DNA of 64,000 bases from Isoetes taiwanensis (Eukaryota; Streptophyta; Lycopodiopsida; Isoetales; Isoetaceae): NCBI GenBank assembly GCA_021234155.1, contig JAJEKV010000028.1, positions 4,612,567-4,676,566 of the forward strand, given 5' to 3'. The notes under the pieces were generated by a model that worked only from the letters and a program-made list of their open reading frames with translations, searched no databases and was not told the origin of the DNA. The position numbers and the translations under genes were made by a program. Positions 22,425-34,320 of the stretch are shown piece by piece. Position 1 is the first letter of the stretch, and every line of letters starts with the position of its first letter.

Positions 22425-25400
22425 CAGGGAAAAAATTAAGCATACTATAGTTTTTTTTATGTAAAAACATTTGGCTATTTTCTAAAATCTTGACATTTTT
22501 TATGATGTATGTTTGGCTAAAGTTATGGATACATTCACATTTATTTTTACTTGGAGATGGCTAAACTTTCAATTTAATTACTCCTTTAAAATTTTATTTG
22601 GCTATTTTTTCTAAGCAAAAAATCAAGTAAATTAAAACTTTTATGTGGCTATTTTATAAAGCAAAATCCCACAATATGTAATTGTAATCATGTAGTGTAG
22701 ACATGTAACAATAATCAAGTAACATATGCCATAAGAAAAATCTTCTAAACCAGGCTAAGACATAGCTTATAAACAACCTTGGATCGACCAACTGAAGTTC
22801 TCGTGCTCATCTTCACAATGCTCACCCGAGCTATTATTGTCTACTATAGGTTCCTTCATTATATTAGATGCTTCCTCATGTAATTTAGAAGATCCTCTAC
22901 GCTTGCACTCATTGTTCCACAACTCAAATGCCTTCTCATAAGGAAATGTCTCAATAGTATGTGTAGTGCTATATAGCCTCAAGCATGCATCAAGATTGCC
23001 ATCAAGTCGGTTCCATGACTTATTTTTATGAAGCTCATTGTGCTAAAACAACGTTCATCTTCAACACTCCCAAGTATCATACACAAGCATAACTCTGCCA
23101 ATTTAAAATACTCTGAAATGGACACCCTCAACACACTGTTAGAATCCAATATCCTCCAAAGACGTGTTGCTGCACCAAACTCTAAGGGATCCTCTAACTG
23201 TTGAGTTTGACGATATATACTCCCCAAACAATTTGGATTGCAATGTTAATTGTTCCCAATCAAGAAGCCCTTCTATGGTTTCAGTGCCAACCTTTCTTGG
23301 AACGCAAAAGTAATCTCGGATGGTAGCCATCTTACTTTGAAAAATCTTATACACACTTGCCATTGAGCCTTTCCAAATTTGAGGAAAGACAACGCCAATA
23401 GCATCAAGGACATCCTCTCGTGGAAACCTTGAACGAAGCTCATTTACGAGATTGCGCGCTGTCTACACAATGAAAAGCATTAGGTAGGAATACATGATTT
23501 AAAAAAATAATGTACATTTAAATTCACATAGGAATAAAGATGACTTACTTGTTTCATATGAAGTTTAATTGTCTCAATCAAGCCTTGAAAATCAGAACTC
23601 TTCATCTCACACTTCCTGCGATAGTTTCCTCTACCCCTCCGTGTCCGGAAATGCATGCGAAGAAATTGACCTTTGACATGTATGCTCACATACCCCTCCT
23701 CATCGTATTTTAGGAAACTCTCACATGATCCAACTTGAACCAACTTGTTCCAAACAGTAAATTCGTCTTTATGCAATTCAAAACATGATTTTCCAGCCAT
23801 AGTATCCACATATAAATTTTCTATCTCAACTTGCAACGTCTTTCTGGCTATCGTATACTCAGGTATAAAGATTTGTCTATCTTGTGAAATCTTTATCATA
23901 TAGTTTAGCTTCCTCATCAAAGGCTGCATAGCAAAGAGCGTAAGCATAGTCTCACAATCTGTCATAAGTCCCATGAGCTCAAATCTCCTTTGTGATGTGT
24001 TTTCATCATCATCATTCAAATATAACTCATTTGCCACACCCACCAATGACACATATTCCTCACAAAGGCGTTCGATTGGTTGGTGCAATGAAATCCACCT
24101 AGTGGCAACATCTTTTAATAACTTATTCCCTTTAGTGATACCGCTTGCAAAGTCTTGAAATATTGCTAACCTTTGAGGACTTTTAGAGAAAAAGTTATAA
24201 GCAGCATGAACTAGAAATTCAACCTTACCAACTTTTTGTGAATCAGAAATTGTCTTGTATGCCAAGTTGGTCCTATGGGACATGCAATGAAGCACACTGA
24301 TGTAAGGTGCTAAGCTTGCCTGTATTCTGATGCCCAATCCTGTCCTATTCCCTTGCATCACGGAGGCTCCATCAGCTCCAAAACAAATTAATTTCCTAGC
24401 ACACTCAATAGGAGTCAAAAGAGCAACATTAGATAAGTATTCGGCAATCACATTGAAAAGGGTCTCCGCAGTAGCATCTCCTGAAAGCTTCCTAATACCC
24501 AAAAAGTAGGAGACGCGTTCAAAATTCACAACATTATATAGATGCATTGCAACCCATGAGGTATTATCAATTGCCGTCACTTCATCCATGGATAATGAAA
24601 GAAAAGATGATTTATGCACAATTTCGGAAAGCTCTAACTTTAGTGCCCCACTCATATGCTCGGCAAACTCCCATCCTTTAGGCTCACTCCAATGAGTCGA
24701 GGGACATGAAGGAATTTTTTGAATGAGCAAATGATCTCTCATGTGAGGATAATCCTTCATGGGCTTTCCCAAAGATAGCAACAAGAAAACAACCCTCATT
24801 TGCACCAACTTAGCCTCAAAATTCAACCTATCAACTTTTGAAAACACCATATGTATGGGAGTAGTCTTGTGTAGCTTTTGTTGTACCATCAACAAGTGTT
24901 CTTCATAGGTCTTAAAAATGTTAAGATGCCTATTCTTCTCATCCCAAAAAACTTTCTCCATAACTCCACCGTTCTCATCACATATTACAGATCTCTTTTT
25001 ACCATGATGTTTCATAATATTATCATATTTACATTGGAGAAGCACATCTCTCTTTCTTCCCCATGAACAAACTTTGCATCTGACCCATTCCTTACCATCT
25101 ATTATAGCTTGCTCAATGTGTGGAAATTCTGCTAGCCATTCATTCCTAAATGAACGACCAATGACAAAGATGCTTTGCCTTTTCTTCTTTGTCGTTCCAC
25201 TAGGCTTAGTGATAGGTTGTATAGAAGATGAGATGGCTTTATCTTTTGAGACATTTGCATGAGAACCTTCTTCTAAGGACAAGGGCATGTCCTCGCTACT
25301 AGACTCCTCTTCCTCACTACAAGCATAAGAATGATCTTCCTCGCTACTAATATGACAAGGAGACTCCAAATTGTTAAGAGGAAGATCAATCACTTTCCTC

Positions 25401-27275
25401 TTGCGTGAAAATTCTGAGATTTTGATCTGGCGAGACATAGTCCCTGGACCACAAATGAAATTGAATTACTACAACACTAATGCAAAACACATTTGACATA
25501 AAAAAAGGCATCAATGTGATCTAAAATAAACACAAAAGTAAACACCAATGTACCTTATGTTAGCCGACTGTCCCCTGCTCGCTCCGTAAGATGGTGCTTG
25601 TCACGCAAAATAACAATGTAACACCTAAAAAGTCCTAGGTCAATAAAAAAAATAAAAAACATAAAAACAAAAATACAATCAAAGGCTAAAACATGTATTG
25701 GTTTTTTTTTCTTATTTTTTTCCTCTCAGGTTGCCGGCTATGGCCGGCTATATGGCGGGGCCGCGATCCTGAAAAGATCATGGCTAACAATGCACCCCTT
25801 ACTGATTTTCTTCTCCGTTCACCATCTAAATTAGTCCATAGCCTCGAAAGCAGAGTGTAAGAAGTGAAGAACCCAAGTACAAATCCGGCAGAAGGAGGCT
25901 ATAAAGTGGAGAAATTTGAGATGGGTTCAGGGCATAGCTGAGCTTGGAAATGGAAATTTATGAGAAGGATTGACAGGAGGAAGGAATTGAGAGAAATGGA
26001 TCACCAGGAGCATGGGTTTTACAGTGGAAATGGGATAAGCAGGTATCATTCAAATTAAAAAGCAGTGGAAAACCTCCCTTGTTTACGCTTTACAGCGTTC
26101 TTTTCTACCTATGGAGGCCGCGGCCGTCCTATTTTCCCTTGTTTACTCTTGTGCGTGCTATAATCTTCAGACAAGATTGAAGATAACCTCCTCAATCCAT
26201 CGCCATAGGCCAAAGGGGACCCATGCAGAAGTTAAACACAGATTTGAAGGTAAAGGTAAATAGAGATAATTGAGGAAGAGCTGACTTCCACGGGGATTTA
26301 TTAGTTTTGAAGATTTTTTAGCTTCTAGTGATTTGTTAGCTTCAGAAGACAAACACCTTAGCGGGGAAGCAAAGGAAAAAAATGCACGAAGAGAGGAGGA
26401 AGGAATGTAAGTCCGGGGCTCCAAAGAATATTCTCGTATGCAAGAAAGGCTCTCAAATCACGACTTTTTTTTGCAAGTCCGGGTTCATTTCAAAGCAGAT
26501 AGGGCTGGCCTTTGTTAGATTTCGGGGATCAATTCATATTTTCATTCTGTAAACTCTACTTAGTTTGGATCAATTCATATTTTCATCACAAAAACTCTAC
26601 CGTCTCTATTCTTCATAAAGCCACGTAAATTAACTTGCACTTACGAGTTTTCGTATTAACTTGGAGCAGAATTACATCACAATGCAATCTTCAAACCCGG
26701 AAAGTATAAACCAAGCCCATAAGCATAGAAACTACTAAAGGATTGCAGAAAACTTTGATTTTTCTGACCAGCCTTGAAAATTATGGAATAGGATAGAACT
26801 TTGCCTTGAAGAATATGCAAGCGATGCAAAATGTTCCTCTTTTGCTATCATCCGGGCAGCTATATCCGGTGTGAGAGGGAAAGAGTTTCCTGATAGTATC
26901 ATCTATTTAAAATAATTTGAAAGATGTTACCAATTCTGAATTTTGGGGAAAGATGTTACGAATTCTGAATTTTGGGGAATTGGTACCGCCAATTACTCTA
27001 AATGATAGGGGGTAGGTGGCGATTTTTAAGAATCTTATAGTAACATTTATTTTTGGATGGCTATTATTTAGATAATATCAAAAACTTTTATCACATAGAA
27101 AGGCTAATCCCAAATTTTTTATATAAAAAGGGGAAATTAGTTTAGCTAATGTCACAAAAATATGATGTAATTATTTTTTTACATGGCTATTTTTTTTTTC
27201 CCCAAAGAATACCCTATTCATAAAATCCTTAAAAAATCGCCATTTGGCTATGAATAGCCGCTAATTTTTTCCATG
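22425..27275 (-). mobile_element. hAT transposon, 4.85 kb, complete ends
   Basis: The target site GATTACAC (8 bp, the hAT length) occurs at 22417-22424 and 27276-27283. The element begins CAGGGAAAAAATTAAGC and, on the opposite strand at the other end, CATGGAAAAAATTAGC, which are matching terminal inverted repeats. Subterminal copies of TGGCTATTTT lie near both ends. It carries one transposase gene on the minus strand. The 1.8 kb between 25440 and 27275 is non-coding leader or intron. A related uninterrupted version of the target lies just downstream (27339-27420, GATTATAC then CATAATG). Confidence 0.93.
22767..25437 (-). pseudogene. hAT transposase (BED finger, RNase H fold, dimerisation domain)
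   Basis: This gene would cut and move the surrounding element. Exon 1 (25437-23549) is open for about 630 codons. It has a Ser/Glu-rich start, a BED-like finger (Cys121, Cys124, His144/145) and an RNase H core with SMDEVTAIDNTSW (Asp285), FGADGASVMQG (Asp356), LHCMSHRTNLAY (about 384) and DVATRW (about 444). A donor AAACAA/GTAAGTC and acceptor GTGTAG give a short intron at 23463-23548. Exon 2 encodes the C-terminal dimerisation domain with GSVEDERCFSTMSFIK. Two single-base lesions, near 23225 and at an A run near 23015, break exon 2. Either might be a read error. Otherwise the length fits an autonomous hAT transposase. Confidence 0.9.
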
Positions 27276-27283
27276 GATTACAC

Positions 27284-28307
27284 CATAATGTTATTGCTAT
27301 AAAAAAGTATAAGCTTGAATGGCCGATGAATGGCTTTTATTTCAAACTCAGAGCACTTAGCGCTGTATCATAGTTTTATATACAGATTATACCATAATGT
27401 TATTGCTATGAAAAAGTGGCAGATTGAATGGCCGATGAATGGTTTGGGTAAAAATCATGATGCCTAAAGCACAAGGCTCAAATCCTTCCAGTATTTTATG
27501 GTTAAACAACTTCTCCAAATTCGGTGTGAAACCTGCTTCAAATACGGCCCCTGATGACTCCTGCGCTGAATCTTTGATATGCTAAGGTAAGCATGTATCC
27601 CTTAAACAGCAGATGCAAGTTATTTAATGGCATGTCTGATGCAAGCTATGAAGTTCAAATGCAGGGCTTTCATCTAAGAAGCTCGAATGTGTGCTCAGAT
27701 CCTTGAGAAAAATGTTTAAAAAAATTGCTAATTTGATTTTATTAGCTTTTGAGTTTGTTTACAACATGCATGATCTGTTACATGCTTCAAAGCCATAGAA
27801 TGGCTACGAATTATATCGAGTATGATGTTATCCACTATTTTATTTATGCTGATACTGCTTCTTAGAAAGCAACAGAACTTCCATGCATCTGTAAATGCAT
27901 ATTTATGGCTTAAGACATATGCTGGATATGGAACCAGTGTATGTTTTCTCTAAATTTAGTTTAAATATTTATTGTCTAATGGCATGATAGCCAGATTATT
28001 TGTTAGCCATTATTATTTGAACTATGAAGTTGCCCTGATGCGTGAACTATTTAATGGCATGTCTGATGCAAGCTATGAAGTTCAAATGCACTATTATTCT
28101 CTAAATATTCCAGGGTTTCCTTTGTATTCTAATGTCACCCTCACAATGACTTTAATTTTTTGATCTACTTGCTTATTATACATTGTATCATAGAAATGCC
28201 TATTTAAACATATCTACGACATCATTACAATTCGGGCCCAAATATGTTTTTAATACAACAACACATATAACACATATAATATAACTAAAAATATTTTCTA
28301 CTTCATT
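27284..28307. repeat. Duplicated flank of the hAT target, diverged repeat
   Basis: 27288-27338 and 27388-27440 are tandem copies of ATAATGTTATTGCTAT plus GAATGGCCGATGAATGG. 27339-27395 repeats the left flank of the hAT element (TTTCAAACTCAGAGC onward). 27575-27665 repeats 22175-22268. No coding sequence is recognised. Confidence 0.6.
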
Positions 28308-28645
28308 AACACACAAACCATTACATCCAACACTCTAAAATTAATTCCCCCTTCAAACCCCCTTTGGTTTGGGTGCATATTCACGCGGGGGGTGACGTAG
28401 GGCAGCGAGAGCTCCTATAATTATGTTTTGCACGTACAAAATCAACACCATATAGTATATTACCTCAAATCTTAGAGTATTTTGCAAGTCTTGTTATACA
28501 GTATAGCAAATTCCATACATCCATACCCCACAAATGAGGAACTTTGTGTACGGTGTAGATTAAGGAATAAGGGGTGAATATGCCTATCCAACAGCTCTCG
28601 TTGCCCGGAGTCACCCTCCGTGTGAATATGCACCCAAACCATAGA
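28308..28645. mobile_element. Foldback MITE, copy 2 (opposite orientation, right arm cut)
   Basis: The left arm has ACACACAAACCATTACAT and CCCCTTTGGTTTGGGTGC. The right arm has GTGTGAATATGCACCC and stops at CAAACC near 28641, so the outer part is lost. The core is a diverged reverse complement of copy 1 (shared TTTGTGGGGTATG and TTGCAAAATACT on the matching strand). The divergence suggests an older insertion or an independent subfamily. Confidence 0.75.
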
Positions 28646-30188
28646 GTTAATAAAATTGGGATCATATAAATGTTTTGCAATTTGTTTTGAGTCAGAACAT
28701 AGATTGTCAAAGTACTTCATCTTATCCTGAAGCACAGGTTTGGAAGAGGGATTTGATCTCTTGTAATAAGGCTATGCAAAAAGGTAGTTCATGCCAAGTT
28801 AACGCATGGGATGATGGCTATTCCCTTGATCCCTTCACTCACTTGAAGACTATGCAAAAAGGTAGTTTAGGCCAAGTTAACGCATTGAATAATGGCTACT
28901 CCCTTGATCCCTTCACCCATTGCATCATTCGGTGGAGTAGTGTGGTGTCTTATCATTTTCACTTGGAAAAGACAGTGGCTATTCTCAGATTCAAGTTTGG
29001 GGAAATAAGCTATGAGATATGTATTTATGTATTTAATTTTTTTGATCTGCCTATCATTGCTCTTAAAACTTACTATATGGCCTATTGTTGGAGCCCCTAT
29101 AATAAGATCCCAAACAATTTTCAATTTTGCCTTGAAACTTGGAGAACAAAATGGTACAAAAGATGAAAAGTTCGGCACAGCAAATGGACTTTTCCTTGTA
29201 TTTCAATATCCTGGTAGTCTTCTGCTTAAATTCTAGATGACTTGCAATCCTAAATCATTCATAACATGGTACACAACCAGCCATAGAAAAATTGGGACAG
29301 CCCATCACTACTTCTCACAATACTTTCAAAAGACCATTACTTCCATTTATTGGAGCCAATGTATTAGCATTAAGAATCTATATCAACATCAATCAATACA
29401 TCCCTAAGCTTATTAACAAAGTAAAAATACTTACTAAACTCAAACAATAGAGGATTATTGACTTGCGAAAGCTTGAATTAAAAGAGAGTGAATCAATGAA
29501 TCCCCTTAAACCAATAAATTAGTTAACTTCTTTAAATTCGCGAATAAGTGATTGGTTTTTAGACACACAAGCCACTGAAAATACCACTAAAATACTGCAA
29601 AAGGAGCGCACAGAAGAATCCAAGGAACGAAGTTTGGAGCTTGATCTGCATTGACAAAAATAACAGCCATAAACTGATTCAAGATTGAAGCTTGAAGGTT
29701 TGTATTGACAAAATTCAAGATTAAAACCTACACTATGTACAAATGTGAGGAAAAGGAGGATGAAATTCTTATAGGCACCTCCCACTAAGCTAGAAATTTG
29801 CTGACTAACTCACACTTCTTTAATATTCTCAACAACAGCAGTTTAAGCTTTGGAGGATAAAGGCATACACGGTATGATTGAAATTTATTACGTCTAGCAA
29901 ACTGCTTAGGTGCTTTACCTCAGGGCACCACACGTGGCCTTGAAAAAATATGTTACTTCTCCGTGTTGAGCTTCCTCACGAAATGGTGGGTCCCATCCCC
30001 GACGGTTACCACGACATATCTTCTACGACAATAATGGCAACTACCTAAGTGTCACATGATCATAACATAAAAATAATACTTTGCTTTTGCACATGAATGC
30101 TAATGCAGACATAAAAAATTTCATACCTTTACCTTGTAAACACAGAATGCCCAAGTCTGATTTTTTCGTAAAGGGATCTTAAACAAAG
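28646..30188. other. No gene recognised; 78-bp duplication at 28772-28927
   Basis: Two tandem 78-bp units (CTATGCAAAAAGGTAG to CCTTGATCCCTTCAC) at 28772 and 28850 keep one reading frame open, giving a 26-residue repeat containing VNA and GYSLDPFTH. The frame has no recognised family. The rest is AT-rich without motifs. Confidence 0.4.
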
Positions 30189-30256
30189 TTGCGTATTAAA
30201 CGGGAGCAAATCATCGAAACGAGAGCGAAAGAAATATTCCTCAAAGATTCCCTTTT
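30189..30256 (+). repeat. Left inverted repeat of the methyltransferase element
   Basis: The ATTAAACGGGAG and TCAAAGATTCCCTT blocks match the right end in inverted orientation. The spacer between them (GCAAATCATCGAAACGAGAG) looks like a damaged version of the hairpin found at the right end. Confidence 0.75.
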
Positions 30257-30556
30257 TTTTAAAAAAAAGGGGGTAAAAAGAGGTTTAAAAAAAAAAGATG
30301 CATGAAATTCTATTTTGACCCCCCCAAAAGTGACTAATTTTTTTGTGCAACGAAAGAATTGACTTTTTTAAAGTGTCATTTTTCTTAGCAAATAGAATGT
30401 TCTTGAAGTATATTTTACGAGAGAAACCCTAATTTCAGAGGATAAAATATTTAACAAAAAATTGAAGTTAGTCCGTAACTGAAACTGTAGTATTCTCAAA
30501 ATTTGAAGATAGAATCTTCATATTCACATGCAAAATTTACAGTCTTTTTCTAAGAC

Positions 30557-33500
30557 TCAATTATGTGCAAAAGTGTGAGGAGTGATGAAGGAGGGATCCA
30601 GGACGTCATCATGTTCATTTATGCCATCCTCATCACCTTCACTTCTTTTTCTCGCATCACTAGAGGAAGTGCTTGAGTTATCTTCCTCATCACTATCAAC
30701 GAGATGGTGTAGCATTGCCACCACCTTCTTCATCCTCTTCTTCGTAATTACAAGCTTTTTTAAGCAAATTGATAGTCCCTCGGGCGAGACGCGATTGTCA
30801 GATTTCAATTTAAAATCATAGCACAATATAGTCACGTCATTAAGGATCAGCTCATCCCTACAACCCACCTTCTTGGACTTTCTCCCTTTTCCTTGGCTTC
30901 TCATTTCTAACTCATATCTACCTTCAAAAGCATTTTTCGAAGCGTGTTGCAAGCCAATGAATCTTGAGTTTAGTGACTAAGCCTTCCTCCTTGATCGTGG
31001 TCAAGCACTTTTGCTATCCAAAAAGGTCGACCTTTGTCATCCTCCTCAGTTGGAAGAGCAATTAGCATACCCTTGGTAATTTCTGTGATATTACCTTGAG
31101 GCTCATTCCTGCGTCTTGGTCCGAGGTACATGACTCGATCCTCGTCTTCTTCTACTGCAGGTGCTAATGTAGCATTGCTTGGACCTGCTTGGTGCTGGGG
31201 TTGATGGAAGGTGTTAGGCCATCCAAATGGTTCTTGCAACTGTCTTAGAGCTATATTTTTCACAACAATTTTCTGTTCGAGAAAGAAATTACTCCACCAC
31301 ATCCGATCTTCTTCTAAGAAGTACTTAAAGCCTGAGGAAATTCCATTTTCAATGGCTTTTAAGGATGACTCTGGGGTACTTTTCTTCTGCTTGGACTCCT
31401 TAGGATTTTTGAGAGGAAGTTGTTCTGCAGTCCTTAGTTGTGGTATACTTCTTCCCCTGTAAGAAACTCTGGCCATCCTTCAAGTAGAACTTAATGGTGA
31501 GATCTTTCAACTTGTTCACAGCTTGTTCTCTGTCTGAACGTTGAGAGAAAACAAACTCTCTGAAATCAGCAGTCTCTTTAAGAAGATCGATCACTGGAGT
31601 GGGAGTGTAAGAATCTTCAATAATTCGAACTAGTGTAGGAAGAGAGAAAGCCTTCTTCCTTCTAAGGCGCAAAAAAAAATCGCTGAACATTTGGTCAATT
31701 TGATCATGAATGTGGCCTACAAGTAAGAAACCGAGCTTCACTTTTCTAAAGATCCCTAGCTCCACTAACATAGCACAGTATGCAAAGAGTGTTTGATTCT
31801 TGTTCTCCCTTGTAGTGTTGTCAAGTTGCGGGAGGTAAAACCGGTGGTAATTGCTCTTGCTTCGCCATACGGGACCTTGTTAAGAATTGTAATTGTGAGG
31901 TTCGGGTCACCATGCAAGTTTGGATATGTCAAAAATACTTTTCACTTTAGACTTCCTTTGAAGACCATAGCTCCTACAAGGTGGACCTTAACAAAACATT
32001 CCTCTGGCACATCTTTAGGAATGTTCAAAAAATGTGGTAGAGTAGTTTTTTTTTGGTCCATTCCATCAATCACAACAGACATATATTGCAGTGGACGTTC
32101 AAGAGCTTTTTTTCTGTGTTTAGCAAGCTTTCTTTCTCTCTCACGCTTGTTGTTCACGATGTCCGGCAAGGTTCTCAAGGTAAATATCGTAGAAGAAATA
32201 AGGTCAAAGCATTTTCTTTAAAACAAGTGAGAGATTGGAGAACATGAGCTTACTTCTTTCGACCTCTGTCTTTGCAGTTTCTCTTTGACTTTTTAATTCT
32301 GCACACCTTGAGCAAACAGACATTCTATGTCTTCTGGGAATTTTCACTAAACCGAATTCACTTTTCCACAGTCTGGTGAAGTGTGAGTAAGAGATGTGCT
32401 GAAGCTGAGTGCAAGTCTCTTTGTACTCATTAAAAACATCTTTTTTGGTGATGTTATCAGTTAAATGATACATGTTGCTGTTAGGCAGCTTCTCACATGT
32501 TTCTCTAAAATATTTCTCCATCCATGACACAGCAGCAAGGGCATGCATGGTTACAACTCTTCTTGGTCCACAATGATCATCAATTGCTGGATTTTTGTCT
32601 AGTCTTTTGTGTATTGTAGACATTCTGGTGGACCCTAAAAGGTGGACAACCATAAAGCATTTCTGGCAAACTTCTTGACGGTTAATGTAGTGCAAGAAGG
32701 TGTTGCGGTCTGGTCTTACATGATAGGCCAAGTAGGCATTCTGGTCAGCCAATGTCATTGAACTGTAGTTGTCTCTAATTGCTCGTAATTTAGACATGTT
32801 AAATTTGTTGATGCAACCCAATGAGCAGCATTTACTTCTTAAAAGTCTTCTCATTTTATGCTCGTCCATAAGGTTTCTTCTTCTTACAGAGGAGCATGCT
32901 CTCAAACCATAATCCACCTTGAATTTCTTGGTGGACTGGCTAGAGAATGTGTAATCTCGTTGCACTTCGTTGGTGTCTTTATCTTCTGAAGAGAGTTCTA
33001 CTCTGGGGGTGACCTCCTCTGCCTTTAGTGGTGTGCTTGTAGAGGAGAACAAAACCATGGAATTTTTGTACCGGATAAGGCGGAGGTGCAGTGTTGAATG
33101 AAGGAGATGGGCCACCATATGATGTGCCAGCGAAAGTTGTTGTAGCGTCTTCACAGGGAGTTCGTTCAAACATATCTCTTATAGCGCATGAAATTTCGCA
33201 AACCCATGAGTCACCACGTTTGTGTGAAGAGGAGTAGATGCTGCAGGGTCGTCTTCATTTGTATTGAAATCGTGGTGGGAGAAGCGATGGAGAATCTCGC
33301 AGTCTTCAGAATGTGCTGTATTCCTGGCATGTGTAAGTGAAGATGGAGAAACAACAAACGGCGGAGGTAGTCTGTTCCGAAACATTTGCTGAGGTCGAGC
33401 CATTGTAGTGTCGGGGGATGGTACAAATGGTGGTGGAAGATTGCTACGTGCAACAGGTGAGGCTTTGAAAGGAGGTGGTAGCCGGTTTCCTACTGGACTT

Positions 33501-33697
33501 GGAGAGGGTTGGAAAGGTGGTGGCAGTCTACTAGTTACTGGACTCGGAGTGTCTTCGAGAAGCAACAAAGACCTTGTCGAGGTAGGTGTTGAAGAAGCAT
33601 CTCCGTCTTGTGTTCCATCTGAAGTAGAGGTACTTGGGCAAACAAATGGTGGTGGAAGTTTGTTCACGAAGCGGTTAACCATGTCAAACAACTGCAA
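30557..33697 (-). pseudogene. DUF7869-like transposase homologue, spliced, with frame lesions
   Basis: Read from 33697, the N-terminus has five copies of LPPPF. A Cys-rich block follows (CSLGCINKF; VCQKCFMVVHLLGSTR), then HYSHF-type and CSRCAELK segments near 32300. A donor at 32253 (GAA/GTAAGC) ends this exon. The RNase H-like part contains VVIDGMDQ (first Asp), HGDPNLTITILNK, LPQLDNTTRENKN (second Asp) and LVGHIHDQIDQMFS (31735-31650). The tail has KGMLIALPTEEDDKGRPFWIAKVL, typical of these proteins, then an acidic serine-rich end. Proteins of this layout are known from plant, alga and oomycete mobile DNA; the strand-transfer role is inference. One-base shifts near 33170, 33060 and 31850 break the frame. 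Confidence 0.7.
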
Positions 33698-33927
33698 AAA
33701 ATTGTGGGCTTGTTAGTAAGTCACAAGTCGATTGGACTAATGGTATTCGAGAATACAAATGCTATTCCGGAATAATATTTTTGTGCATGCATTTTTCGTG
33801 GTGTGTGCAAAGATGCTATTCCGAATACACTTGTTGTCAGTATTTGGACAAGACGTATTCGCATCACATAGAAAAACACAACTGACAGTGGCCTACCTTT
33901 AAAAAGGAAAATCGAGCGCCTCGGGCC
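33698..33927. promoter_or_regulatory. Shared divergent promoter region with palindrome cores
   Basis: A gap of about 230 bp separates the divergent start codons. It contains TATTCCGGAATA at about 33762 and the variants TATTCGAGAATAC and TATTCCGAATACAC nearby. These cores match the centre of the palindrome arrays in the methyltransferase introns. They would be natural binding or methylation sites for autoregulation, which is inference. Confidence 0.5.
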
Positions 33928-34099
33928 ATGTATTCCGCCAGAGATTTAGTCGCCGACCGAAAGTGCCTTCCGATCAATATACATTTGCTGTATTCCGATT
34001 TACATAGCGAAAACAATGGACAGGTAAGCATGTAAAGTACATAGTACGTCTTTCTTTTGTTTCCTGATTTGCTTTTGTAGGCCTTTGCCCATCTGGCGA

Positions 34100-34320
34100 A
34101 GAATACACTTTGCCCGTCGGGTGAAGTGCAAAGTGTATTCTGGAATACACTTTACACTACGCCTGAAGGGCAAAGTGTATTCCGGAATACACTTTGCACT
34201 TCGTCAGTACGCAAAGTGTATTCCGGAATACATTTTGCTCTTCGCCAGATGGGCAAAGTGTATTCCGGAATACACTTTGCACTTCGCCAGTAAGCAAAGT
34301 GTATTCCGGAATACACGTTG
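34100..34320. repeat. Palindrome array 1, 41-42 bp period
   Basis: Five palindromes with core GTGTATTCCGGAATACAC and outer arms GCAAA/TTTGC are centred at 34141, 34183, 34224, 34266 and 34307, with a half-site near 34100. The first has CTGG instead of CCGG at its centre. Spacers carry TTCGCCAG-like text. The array lies in the first intron of the methyltransferase gene. Confidence 0.92.
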
